This document shows, piece after piece, positions 40,996 through 50,734 of a stretch of 64,000 nt of DNA. Position numbers and translations under genes: made by a program. The stretch is from Mesostigma viride. Its lineage: Eukaryota > Streptophyta > Mesostigmatophyceae > Mesostigmatales > Mesostigmataceae. Under the pieces are notes generated by a model. It did no database searches and was not told the origin of the DNA. It was given only the letters and a program-made list of their open reading frames with translations. The stretch spans positions 1,056,114-1,120,113 of the forward strand of contig RPFO01000076.1 of the NCBI GenBank assembly GCA_009746045.1. Reading direction: 5' to 3'. Numbering within the stretch: position 1 is the first letter of the stretch; every line of letters begins with the position of its first letter.

Positions 40996-41784
40996 CTAAT
41001 GGCCATCCGTCTGGTAGGTACCACGGGAGGCCAGCAGGACATCCAGGTAGGCCTGGTAGTGGGCCACATCCTCGACATTGTCATGCCTATCTACAGTGAG
41101 GAAAACATCGGCCCACACACCGTCAGGAAAAAGGCCCAGAAAGGCCCAGTAATACCTATGCTGCGTAAGAACGACCTGGCCACGGGCCCAGTCCAGGAAG
41201 CCACAGGCAAAGAGGCGAAGGAAAGGCTCTACCGCGATCAAACAGAGGGCCCGCAGGAGGAGACGATGGTACCGGATCCGAGGGCGCAAACCCGTCGGGA
41301 AAAACAGGTCCACCAAGGGCTCCACGTTGGACGGCCACATCCGGATGTGCCGAACCTCTCGGGAGCGCCACCGACGAGCACACTGGCGCGACCCGAATGT
41401 CTCCAGGTAGTCGCTGGCCCGAGGAGGAGGGTGGCAACGGGAGTCTAGACCCTGGCCCGGGATGGGTGCCGGACGACGGGCATCCCACTCGAGGATAGGC
41501 TGGAGGACCGTGTTGTACGCAGCACCCTGTACCGCCGGAAACTCTACCGTAAGGGCATCCGAAGCCATAATGCTCAGAGGCGGAGGGTAAGCCCACTGGA
41601 ACCCACCGTAGGTGTCCAAGTCGTTATGGCGCCTAGCCCAGCGATACAGAACGCGCCGGACCAGGATCTCACCCTCGAACACCGGATCAGCTAAAATAAC
41701 CATGTCGAAGGGAGGCCGATCAGTCTCAATGGGTAGGCCACGATCCCGAGGCGCCCGACACACCTGGGAGAACCCGTAGGACAT
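40996..41784 (-). CDS. Gypsy extra ORF B, 262 aa, unknown
   Basis: ATG at 41784, stop at 40996. It overlaps the previous ORF by 94 bases in the -1 frame, so it may be made by frameshifting from ORF A, by its own start, or the two may be one ORF split by an indel. Features: Arg- and Trp-rich, with RYHRLLLRALCLIAVEPFLR as the most hydrophobic stretch and no signal peptide. It occupies the position where some gypsy elements carry env-like or other additional ORFs. No similarity to a known family recognised. Confidence 0.65.
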   Translation of the reverse strand: MSYGFSQVCRAPRDRGLPIETDRPPFDMVILADPVFEGEILVRRVLYRWARRHNDLDTYGGFQWAYPPPLSIMASDALTVEFPAVQGAAYNTVLQPILEWDARRPAPIPGQGLDSRCHPPPRASDYLETFGSRQCARRWRSREVRHIRMWPSNVEPLVDLFFPTGLRPRIRYHRLLLRALCLIAVEPFLRLFACGFLDWARGQVVLTQHRYYWAFLGLFPDGVWADVFLTVDRHDNVEDVAHYQAYLDVLLASRGTYQTDGH

Positions 41785-43331
41785 GGGGAGATGGCAAGCT
41801 CAGCAGAGGCGCGCGGCAGGTCACACTGTCGGCAGGCGAGTGCGGACATACCATACCCAGGAATGGGCGTGTCGCGCGACTCCGGCGTCGCATGCACCAC
41901 AGAAGGGGCCCTGTCCCGATCACCCTGGGACAACTCCCGGAGGGAATCGGCAGCGCGGGTGACGCGAGGATCCTGACCGGTGGACCGAACAACCGCGGCC
42001 AATGACCGCGAGGCCGAAGGAGCAGGGACCGAAGCAGGGGCCGACGCAGGGGCAGGAGCCGACACCGACGCAGGGGGCACTGGTAAAACAGGAGGTCGCG
42101 CCGGACCCGAAGCCAGAGAGGGCCGTGACGGACCCGCCATCGACGCAGGCGCGCCGGTCTCCGTTGCCGGTGCACCCTCAGGCCACATATTGAAGATAGG
42201 GCCCGTAGGGACAGGCAGCCCGGCATAAGATTGGTTACCATCCAAGCTCCAGTCGGGCACCGGGATCCTCTGCGGGGGACCACCCTCCCAAAGCCTGGGA
42301 TGATCGCCCGTGTCGCTGAAGAAACCACGAACTGGCTGTGAGGGCGCAGCGGACGGCCCAGAGGGGGCGACGGCGGGCACAGCCGAAGGGGCTGAAGACT
42401 CGCGCCGAGGCGCGGGAACGTTGGCCGCAGGCACGGAGGCAACCGGAGGTGTCGGAGCCACAGCAACCGAAGGGGTAGGGGGCGCCGGCGAAACCACAGG
42501 TGCCGAAGCAACCAAAGGGGTAGGGGGCGCGGACACCACAGACACCCCACCTGGCGTGGCCGGAGTCTGCGCTTGGGCCGCCAGGAAGGCCCCGAACGCC
42601 GTGGTCAGGGACTGGATCTGAGCCTGCATAGCCGAGACCGTCGCCGAAAGAGGATCAGGCAAACCCGAAGGGGTAGGCTCTACTGCAACATCCCGGGTCG
42701 ACCGAGGGGACGACGGGACCGGAGAGGGAGGAACAGACGCCGAGGAGGCGGACGCAGCGCTCGAGGCAGAATAATCTGGCGTATAATGTACCTCGGCTGG
42801 GGCGCCCGAAGGGGCAGGACCACTAACCGCTAGTTCCGCCGACTGATCAGCTATCTCCATGAATTCTACGGCCCGTAAAAGGTCACAGGGGTTCTCATCT
42901 ACCTCAGCATCACCCTCAGCCGGAAGCCAAGGGAACACCTCCCGTAGGCAGGTACGGCCCACAGGGGTAGAGAGGTAGGAGAACACACGGCAGCACCGGA
43001 GAACCGCATCTATCTGTCCCAGGGCGGGACAGCTGGAACCACACCCCAACAAACAGTGTCCGGCATCGTCGAACCCGTGCAGGACAAGCTGGTGCGGCTC
43101 ATCAGGGGAAGGACCATACCACGTGACCCCGAAGAGGGCCGCCCTGACTAAGCCCGCATGTTGGGCCTGAAGGGCCGGCTGCGCAACGCCACCCGGGTAA
43201 CTTGATCGCGACACCCAGCGGCCCGGAAGGGCCTCGAAATACAGCTCAGGGTCCGGTAGGGGCGGGGACGGCAGCGAACTCTCAGCCGGAGGGGTAGGCT
43301 CTGACATGACGGCTGCGGAGGGGGGGGACAA
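41691..43331 (-). CDS. Gypsy extra ORF A, 546 aa, Pro/Ala-rich, unknown
   Basis: Start at 43331 or the ATG at 43307, stop at 41691. The N-terminal ~150 residues look folded and Cys-containing (CLLGCGSSCPALGQ, AVLRCCRVFSYL). A short helix follows (ATVSAMQAQIQSLTTAFGAF), then a long Pro/Ala/Ser-rich, probably disordered region. It lies downstream of the chromodomain and upstream of ORF B. The second, indel-ridden gypsy copy contains the same region (55420-56650). Not a recognised env; no membrane anchor is visible. Confidence 0.65.
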   Translation of the reverse strand: MSPPSAAVMSEPTPPAESSLPSPPLPDPELYFEALPGRWVSRSSYPGGVAQPALQAQHAGLVRAALFGVTWYGPSPDEPHQLVLHGFDDAGHCLLGCGSSCPALGQIDAVLRCCRVFSYLSTPVGRTCLREVFPWLPAEGDAEVDENPCDLLRAVEFMEIADQSAELAVSGPAPSGAPAEVHYTPDYSASSAASASSASVPPSPVPSSPRSTRDVAVEPTPSGLPDPLSATVSAMQAQIQSLTTAFGAFLAAQAQTPATPGGVSVVSAPPTPLVASAPVVSPAPPTPSVAVAPTPPVASVPAANVPAPRRESSAPSAVPAVAPSGPSAAPSQPVRGFFSDTGDHPRLWEGGPPQRIPVPDWSLDGNQSYAGLPVPTGPIFNMWPEGAPATETGAPASMAGPSRPSLASGPARPPVLPVPPASVSAPAPASAPASVPAPSASRSLAAVVRSTGQDPRVTRAADSLRELSQGDRDRAPSVVHATPESRDTPIPGYGMSALACRQCDLPRASAELAISPCPTGSPRCVGRLGIVAYPLRLIGLPSTWLF

Positions 43332-43382
43332 CCAACCACCCGTCGACAGCAGGCATAATATAAGAGAGGAGAAGGTCTACTG

Positions 43383-45347
43383 CTAAAGCTTGTGCAGGGT
43401 TTTATATTCCTGCAGCAAGCGACTACACCCATCTAGCTCGCTTTCCGTATACCAGACCTTATCTACTTCACTGCGAGCATACATCCACTTCACTTTGTAC
43501 TGACGCTGGGTACCGCGGCCCTTTTTGACATCTCTATGGGCCACGATGCTTTCTACTTCGTCTTCTACTTCCCCAGTGTCAGGGTTATGCTCTAAAGGGG
43601 CAGGCGCTAGCTCTCTACCAGCGAACGTACTAGGGTGGTACAGTTTTAGCTGGCTCCTATGGAAGGTGTTTGAATGTGTCTGCCAAGAGGTAGGGATATC
43701 GACTTTATATAGGAAATTTCCTACTCTAGACAAAACACGGAAGGGTCCTAAGAAGGCGGGCCTAAGTTTGACCTTAAGTTCTGCTTCAAACTTATGAGCA
43801 AAACGGCCAACACGGGGGCCTTCTACTAATACTAGATCTCCTATTTCTATCTCAGGTGCTCTTCTATCTAAGGAGGCACGCAACCTAGCAAGGTACTTAG
43901 ACTGAGCTTTTTGGTACCCTGCGATCGCGTGGTCATGAGCAGTTTTCATTCTATCTAGTAAGGACTGTACACCTTCTACAGTATCTCGGGACACATCATC
44001 CTTGTCCCGTAGAGGACTAGCTAAGAGAGAGGTAGGAGTAAGAGGCTGTCTACCAGTATCTAAGAAGAAGGGCGTATATCCATGCGCAGCTTGGGGACAA
44101 TTGTTGAGGGAGAACTCTACCAAACATAAATAATCCTCCCAATCACTACCCGAGCCATTAACATAGTGCTAAGCGCTTCTTCTACTACCCTATTAAGACG
44201 CTCCACTAAATGAGAGGAGGAGGAGTGGTAGGCAGTACCGTAGGTAACCTTGGTACCGATGGCAGCGAAAAACTGCTGCCAAAAATCTGAGGTAAATAAC
44301 TTATCCTTATCACTAATAAACTGCCTACTCAAACCATGATATCTGTATACATTATTGAGGTATAGGCGTGCGCAATCACGTGCTGTGAGTTCTAAAGGAC
44401 ACGGCACAAGATGGCACATACGAGTAAAACGATCTATGAACACAAGGATTTGGGCATTGCCTCTATCATTCTTTCTAAAAGGTCCTACAAAATCCATCAT
44501 GATAGAATCCCACGGCATGATGGGTCAGGCAAGGTCCTAGGTTCTGCTATCTGTCCTACATTATTGGGTTTCATCTCCTGGCAAGATTGACAAGTTCTAA
44601 CATACTCATCTACATCCTTATAAAGGGAAGGCCAGTAATAAGAGCGGGCTACTAGTCCCGTACCCGTTTACCACCCTGATGAGCAGCTAAGTCATGCAAC
44701 TCAAAGAGCAAGGAGGAGCGACAGATAGGAGGGACATACAGGCGCCATTGAGGGGGAGAATCTGCTATCTGCACATATAAAAACCCACCTACAAATTTAC
44801 AAGGGTGCTTGCCTAATTGTTGGGGATGTGCAGCAATGGCAGCTAATGCTTCCGGCTCAGTGGCCGTAAATCTACTAATAAGGCGTTCAAGATCAGAGGT
44901 AGGCATCGCTACAGAGGTATCCAGAACAGGTTTAAAGAGATCTCCTACCGCCTTGCCAAAGAGAAGGGGAGGTCCTAGAGGGACTACGTTTTCATAAGAC
45001 TTTCCTGACCTAGTCGCTATATGGCTAAGCGGTATAGAAATTTTATTTTTCCCCTCCCCCCCCACCGAGGCCACGGGAAGGGCCTCACACGGGAGAGAGA
45101 GTCCTACGTGAGAAAGGAGATCAGGCATGCGAACAGCTGTATGAAAGAGGTAGGCATAGGATTCATCATCAGGTAGTTCACCATAAGGGGTTACACCCAT
45201 AGTAGTAGGAACTAGAGTAGTATTGAGAACATCAAGGTCCTCGAAAAAGGAGTAGTCTGCACGACGAGAGAGTGCATCTGGTACTATGTTATCTACACCC
45301 TTGACATACTGAAGTTTAAAAGGGGAAAACTGTGCTAAAAATTCCAT
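43383..45347 (-). pseudogene. pol: Gypsy integrase with chromodomain (frameshifted)
   Basis: Three frames together give a full integrase. At 44652-45347: the RNase H end and connection (KGVDNIVPDALSRRADY), then the zinc-binding start (LLFELHDLAAHQGGKR). Near 44580 is its CQSCQEMK part. At 44117-44518: the catalytic core with Asp in IMMDFVGPF, Asp in ISDKDKLFTSDFW, Glu in LVERLNRVVEE. At 43383-44123: GPY/F region RPAFLGPFRVLSRVGNFLYK and a chromodomain (VESIVAHRD, QYKVKW, VWYTESELDG). A chromodomain after integrase defines chromoviruses and targets insertion to marked chromatin. Frameshifts near 44650, 44525 and 44120. Confidence 0.85.
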
Positions 45348-45351
45348 CCAG

Positions 45352-46700
45352 CGCGCTTGCCGAGGGGTAAGGTTGGGTTGGGAGAGAAGATGGGTAAGGG
45401 GACGGTGATCCGTTTGGATAACTAATCTATAAGGATCTAGTCACAGGGTTCATTCAGCAGACATCAAATTGAGCACCTTTAAGAAAGTGCTGCCACGCGT
45501 GGCAACAATACACCACAGCTAAGAGTTCCTGCTGGTGTACGGGATAGTTACGCTCCGCAGGGAGCATTGTCCTAGAGATATACTCAATTGGCTGTAAGCC
45601 CTGACCCTGATCCTGGAGAAGGACGCCACCTATAGCTACCTTACTAGCATCTGTAGCCACAACAAAGGGTTTAGTAGTATCCGGTAGGATGAGTACAGGA
45701 GGGGAAAGGAGTAGGGATTTTAGGCACTGAAAAGCCGACTGACATTCACTACTCCAAACAAAGGGGATATCCTTCTTTAATAAATGATTAATAGGGGCTG
45801 CTATAGTTGCGAAACGCGGGATAAAACGCCTATAGTAAGAAGCAATTCCTAGAAAACTACGTACACCTTTAACGTCGGTAGGGGTAGGCCATTCCTGAAT
45901 TGACTTAGTTTTATCCGGGTCGGTAGCGACCCCGGCATCTGACAGAACGTGCCCTAAAAATGGGACACTCCTACCCGAACGAACTTTAGCACGGCGCGCC
46001 CACAAAGAATTTTCAGCCATTATTTCTAATACTTTCTTTAAATCACGTAGGTGCGTTTCAAAATCAGGAGAGTAAATAAGAATATCATCTAAGTAAGCTT
46101 GAGCACAAGAACGGTCATGCTCAGATAAAGAAACAGAGGAGAAGGAAGGATCCTTTAGATCAGAGGACACCTGAGGAAGGTGAGAATTTCCCATAACAGG
46201 TCTAAGCACTTCATTCATTAACATTTGAAAAGAGGCAGGCGAGTTACAGAGTCCCATAGCCGCTACTCTAAACTGGTAATGACCAAAAGGGGTAGCAAAG
46301 GCGGTTTTATGGCAATCCTCAGGAGCTATCCGCAACTGCCAAAAACCATCCGCACAATCCAGTACTGTGAAACAAGTGGAACCTTTAACCTTATTAAATA
46401 TATCATCAATACGAGGTAGAGGGTATTTAGACTTCACAGTAATATCATTCAACTTCCTATAATCAGTAACTAGGCGAAACTTGCCATTTGGCTTAGGAAC
46501 TAACAGGACACCAGCTGAGTAGGGGAGTTACTAGGCTCTATCAATCCTGCTTCTAATAATGACACTAAAATCTGTTTTAGTTCCTTTAACTCGGTAGGGC
46601 CCATTCTATACATCGGAGAGTGCGTAGGAACTGCACCGTCCTTGATAACTACACGGTGTAAAACAGAACGAGGAGGAGGATAAGAAGGAGTCTTTTCTTC
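45352..46700 (-). pseudogene. pol: Gypsy reverse transcriptase and RNase H (frameshifted)
   Basis: The main frame 45454-46452 carries DITVKSKYPLPRIDDIF, FTVLDCADGFWQLRIAPED, FGHYQFRVAAMGLCNSPASF and the catalytic AYLDDILIYS. The RT is followed by RNase H (FVVATDASKVAIGGVLLQD). The RT start (TELKELKQILVSLLEAGLIE) is in another frame around 46520-46620, so there is a shift near 46500. Another near 45450 precedes TDHRPLTHLL. An insertion of about 15 residues (LPQVSSDLKDPSFSSVSL) lies between the fingers and the YLDD box. Confidence 0.88.
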
Positions 46701-46956
46701 AAAACTTTTGAGGAATCTATCACAGCCATGTATCTTACTATTTCATTTTCAGTAAATCCCACTCCTATTGTATCCACTGTGTTTATATCTATATCCACAC
46801 TATTATTAGTGATAGGTATCTCCTGTACTTCTAACTGAAGGAACATACATAATAAATATCCATATTCCTTTAGTTCAGAACGCAATTCGTCATTGGACAT
46901 TAATACTTCAGGTATAGGTCTCACAGGAGGATCAACAGGTGTAGGAGGAGTAATAT

Positions 46957-47313
46957 CTACCAAGGATAAATTTTCCAATCTATAATGACGTTCGGTACCC
47001 AGTAAGAGCTATCTGGAAACCAAATGACCATGGTATCATAATTAATAGTAATCTTATTATCCTGGTGCCAATCTAATCCTAGTAATACATCAGCGGTAGT
47101 GATAGGGCCTATAGTGGCCGTCAGGTTGACAGTACGTCCTTGTATGACCAGGGGAAGGGACACCGTACCCGGGGAATGACTGGTGCGACCATCAGCATAA
47201 TGAACAGTGACAGGTTTGGTGTGAGGGGTAGGGACTAGTCCTAAACGCCTAACTAGGGCCTCGCTCACAAAGGAGCTAGCCGCACCGCTATCTACCAACA
47301 CAGAGACATTCAA
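46957..47313 (-). CDS. pol: Gypsy aspartic protease domain
   Basis: A 118-codon stretch with the retropepsin active site VLVDSGAASSF, the family's HYADGRTSHSPG flap region and the closing DVLLGLDWHQDNKITIN. It processes the Gag-Pol polyprotein. Upstream linkage to Gag is broken by indels near 47340. Confidence 0.85.
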   Translation of the reverse strand: MNVSVLVDSGAASSFVSEALVRRLGLVPTPHTKPVTVHYADGRTSHSPGTVSLPLVIQGRTVNLTATIGPITTADVLLGLDWHQDNKITINYDTMVIWFPDSSYWVPNVIIDWKIYPW

Positions 47314-47779
47314 GAGTTCATCAGCATGCAGGAAGGGTCTACAACAGTGTGAGGGACGGTTAAACCACCATTCAAGAACATAAGAGGACGCACACGTAGT
47401 GGTAGGGAAGATTCAGCTCCTACAGAGGTTATAAAAACAGGCAGGCAAAAATTTTTATCTGGGGTACTATCTAAGGACCTGTCCAGGTTACCCCCGGCTG
47501 ACAGGCCTACTGTTCCCCCTCCCCCCCCAAATCCATAGGAACTAACCCCGAAGAAGACCCTGGCGAAAAAGCCACTGCTGGAGGGTCACGAGGGAGCGAA
47601 GAGGGTGCGGGAGCCTGATTATCATAGGGGAACCCTGGGGATCCTGTCTGCACAGCATTCAGCCTACTAGGGGTAGCTGAAGGAATGCGTCCTGAAGTGG
47701 GACGAATAGGAGCACGCTGAGGGGTACGAGGAGGGCGAGCGTCGGGATGAGGGGGAGCACCCGAAAGGAACTTGGGGCA

Positions 47780-49099
47780 CTCACGTTTAAGATGACCTAC
47801 TTCCTTACAATGATAGCATGTGATATGAGAGACATCAAGGCTGAAAGGTCAGTAACACAGATATCTAATTCTTCTACATAGGAGTTCTCCTCCTCAGGGG
47901 TAAGGATAATATTATTAATACGGGAACGGGTAGGAAGAGAAGGGGTGGTGAAGAACTCTGCTACACGCAAGAGATGCATCAAACTCTTTCATATAGTCCT
48001 TAAATGATTTAGTACCCTGCTGCAAGGTACCAAAGGCTAATCTATCTTGCCAATCTGAATCAGGAGGGACTAAATGGTTCTCTAAACGCTTAAACAATTC
48101 TGCTACAGAGTTAGGGTAGGCATGAGAGGCCAAAGACTCACACTGAATGAGGTTAGCAAGCTCAGGAGTAATGCAGGTTGTAAGATAGTGAGGAACTAAC
48201 ACAGCATCAGAGAGACGCCATCTATTATGATTCTGCCACGACTCTGTGTTCTGGGTAAGCAACATAATAAAGGTGAAAAACTGTTGAGGGGTAGACTTGA
48301 CATCCAGCTTGGGAAGGTTAGCAAAGAGGGGAAGAGCAGGAGGCTTAGGGGGATTAGAAGAGTCAGTTTTTCCCATAGGGCCACTATCTTCCACTGCTAT
48401 ATAAGCGGGATAGAAGGAAGGAAGAGGAAAAGTCTTGGGTAGGGGTCTAGAAGGGGCCACCGTTTCAGGCTGGTGCCCATAAGAAAAGGGGACAGTATAT
48501 TGCTCACGAAGAGAGGAGTAGGCAAAATGATCATAATTTCTATCATCTAGGGGCATGGTGCTGAAATCACTGTTAACTTCTAAATCAGCCACACGGGTAG
48601 GGACCTGGGCTGCCTCATAGGCCGTCTCAGGGTAGGACCAGGAAGCAGGTGGGTAAAAGGGAACTGCACTAGGGCGCCCAGAAGGGCCGACAGGGGCAGA
48701 GGCACGACCCGTGTTAAGAGCAGGCATGGAAGGCACAGGGTGGGAAGGAGGCCTAGAAGCATTGTTAGTGTGAGAGGACCTGCTGGAGGGGTGAGCCAAG
48801 GTTGCAGAAGGGGCAGGGGCCTGGTTCACAACAAAAGAAGGTTCCTCACTAAATCTGACTTGGGAAATACGTTGTTCATAGGTAGGTGGGGTAATTGAGG
48901 GACGACGGCGACCACCAGCAACAGGAGAAGGAGGTGAGGTACGCAGAATACCTTGAGGAGTGAGATGGTGTACCGTTTCCAAGGAGTCCCGTCGGTTACC
49001 ACGATTGTTGTTATGGTTGTTATTATTATTATTATTAGTATTATTCATAGTAGGAGTATTGGTAGGTATAGGCGACATGTTACCACCCACTGGATCCAT
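47780..49099 (-). pseudogene. gag: Gypsy Gag with zinc knuckle (frameshifted)
   Basis: ATG at 49099 (MDPVGGNMSP), then an Asn-rich stretch and a Pro/Ser-rich region. A capsid-like helical region follows (FANLPKLDVKSTPQQFFTFI, VAELFKRLENHLVPPDSDWQ, LQQGTKSFKDYMKEFD). The frame shifts near 47985 into LLRVAEFFTTPSLPTRSRIN and again near 47840 into the zinc knuckle CYHCKEVGHLKREC. Both shifts are one-base changes. It forms the particle core and packages RNA. Confidence 0.85.
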
Positions 49100-49223
49100 T
49101 TTTAATTAAATAAATGATTAGAAATCTAACTGAAAGCAACAAAGATAATGGACAAGGCCTAATTTAAGGCAAGGAAGGAAAAGAAAAAGCTTTTAATGGC
49201 TTAAACGAAGGAAACTATTTAAC

Positions 49224-49616
49224 TCAATCCTTTTTAACAACAGTAATGGATAGGGAACCGAATTCTAAGGTGAGAGGAGTATCTAAGCTAGATGAGGATG
49301 CAGCCCTCTTAGGGGGAGAAGAAGGAGGGGTAGCAAAGACTAGAGCTTCTACTGGAGGACGACCATGAGGAATAGGGCGTACATGCAGACCTAAATCTGT
49401 TTGGCTATGATCTATAAGGAACTGCTGAGCTTCTTCGAAGGACATAAATTTCTTATACCTAATTACGTTGTATGCACGATTCTGAACGATCTTCCTAGCG
49501 TCGGACCACGAAAGGAAAATGGAGGACCATTGAGGCGTAATCACTACGTAATATTTAGCTAGACTATTATCACTAGAAGAATGGGAAGGAGCAGTAAAAG
49601 ATCGCCGCTGGCTCAT
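49224..49616 (-). CDS. RNase H1-like hybrid-binding (Cauli_VI) domain protein in gypsy 5' region
   Basis: ATG at 49616, 130 codons. Residues about 20-70 (KYYVVITPQW, SIFLSWSDARKIVQN, YKKFMSFEEAQQFL) follow the pattern of the RNase H1 N-terminal hybrid-binding domain, also present in caulimovirus protein VI: YYVV, a short loop, 'W', then YK.F.S..EA..FL. That domain binds RNA/DNA hybrids or dsRNA. The C-terminus is low-complexity. It is a separate ORF between the primer-binding site and gag, in the element's own strand. The noisy second copy contains the same ORF region near 62880-63240. Confidence 0.7.
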   Translation of the reverse strand: MSQRRSFTAPSHSSSDNSLAKYYVVITPQWSSIFLSWSDARKIVQNRAYNVIRYKKFMSFEEAQQFLIDHSQTDLGLHVRPIPHGRPPVEALVFATPPSSPPKRAASSSSLDTPLTLEFGSLSITVVKKD

Positions 49617-50142
49617 GGTAACGCACCTTGTTCTTGAGTAGTCGCGATAGGAGTGGAAGGGGTAGGAGTCGACTTAGCTGGGTTATCTGGATCACCGAAA
49701 TGACGAGGGCGACAACGGTCCAGCGCTCGTAGTCCTAAAGTCAGCGACCCAGTGAATTTCTGCGAGTGCGGCCGTCTAATGAGCAGCAACACAAAGGAAA
49801 AGGTGGATCCTACCAAGACGCTAATCGTCTCACTAACACCGAAACGAAACCATCACCTATCTACGACATCACCTATCTCCGACATCACCTATCTAAGACA
49901 GTAAGCAACCGTAAGCAGGAAAACAAGGCGAAGGACAGGCTAACTACGAAAGGGTTTATCCGCTGCGAGCAGGTCTAGCATCTAGGTAGAGCGTGTCCCG
50001 AAACGGGCAGCACTACTTTCCTAGCTTGAAGGCGACCCGCCCATTACCTATCAAGGACGTGTCGGCTTCGTATTCCTGGACGCGGAAGGGGTCTTGAAAA
50101 GGCGTATGTGGCAAGGGATCGTCGTCTTGTTCTCTACCTACT

Positions 50143-50160
50143 GAAGTTCCTCCGGAACCA
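50143..50160 (-). promoter_or_regulatory. Primer-binding site of gypsy element
   Basis: One base inside the 5' LTR, the minus strand reads TGGTTCCGGAGGAAC. Starting with TGG, it fits pairing to a tRNA 3' end (…CCGGAACCA). The tRNA identity was not determined. Confidence 0.6.
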
Positions 50161-50161
50161 T

Positions 50162-50734
50162 TGTTACGCCGCGGGTATCTACCTCCGCCTCTACCTCTAA
50201 TGGGCCTGATACTACCTAAACTAGTCAGGCCTCCTCTACTCAAACCTCTGGCGAAAGACGAACGTGACGGAGCTGATCTCAATGCATTAACGTATGTGTT
50301 ACTATAATACGCCATACAACCATTTACCAAAACCCGTTTACTCCAGGAAAAGAGGAAGGAAACACAACTACACTGCCGTGACCCAAGCCTATATGTGTTA
50401 ATTCATTTAACACACGCCGAGTAAACACACAAGGGGTAGAACACGCATAAATGGTCACCAACGGTCCAACACGCTCGGGCCGACATGGCCCTCGCCTACA
50501 GATGCACGCTGGTCCACTACATCTACTGATGCACGCTGGTCCACTACATTCTACCAAAGGATCAGGACCACTAGTAAAGTACGCGGCGCGGCGCCCAACG
50601 GCACCCAATGTACCACAGTACTGTTACGAAGACAATAATGTCCCGGTAGGAGCCTAAACGTAAACCTAGGGACAACTGAGGCAAAAGACCTAATTTACGT
50701 CCGTAACTACAACGAATTGTTACGCGACGTAACA
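50162..50734 (-). repeat. 5' LTR of gypsy element (573 bp)
   Basis: No difference from 40052-40624 was noticed by reading. TG...CA ends with short inverted TGTTACG/CGTAACA. Confidence 0.92.

Larger units (their letters stand above)
40052..50734 (-). mobile_element. Ty3/gypsy chromovirus with extra ORFs, 10.7 kb
   Basis: Bounded by two 573-bp LTRs (TGTTACG...CGTAACA) with no difference noticed, and a 5-bp target duplication TCTGG (40047-40051, 50735-50739). Minus-strand order: LTR, primer-binding site, RNase H1-like hybrid-binding ORF, gag, protease, RT, RNase H, integrase with chromodomain, two overlapping extra ORFs, polypurine tract, LTR. It is inserted in copia copy 2 at its last codon. 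The coding part has about nine single-base frameshifts despite the identical LTRs. Confidence 0.92.
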
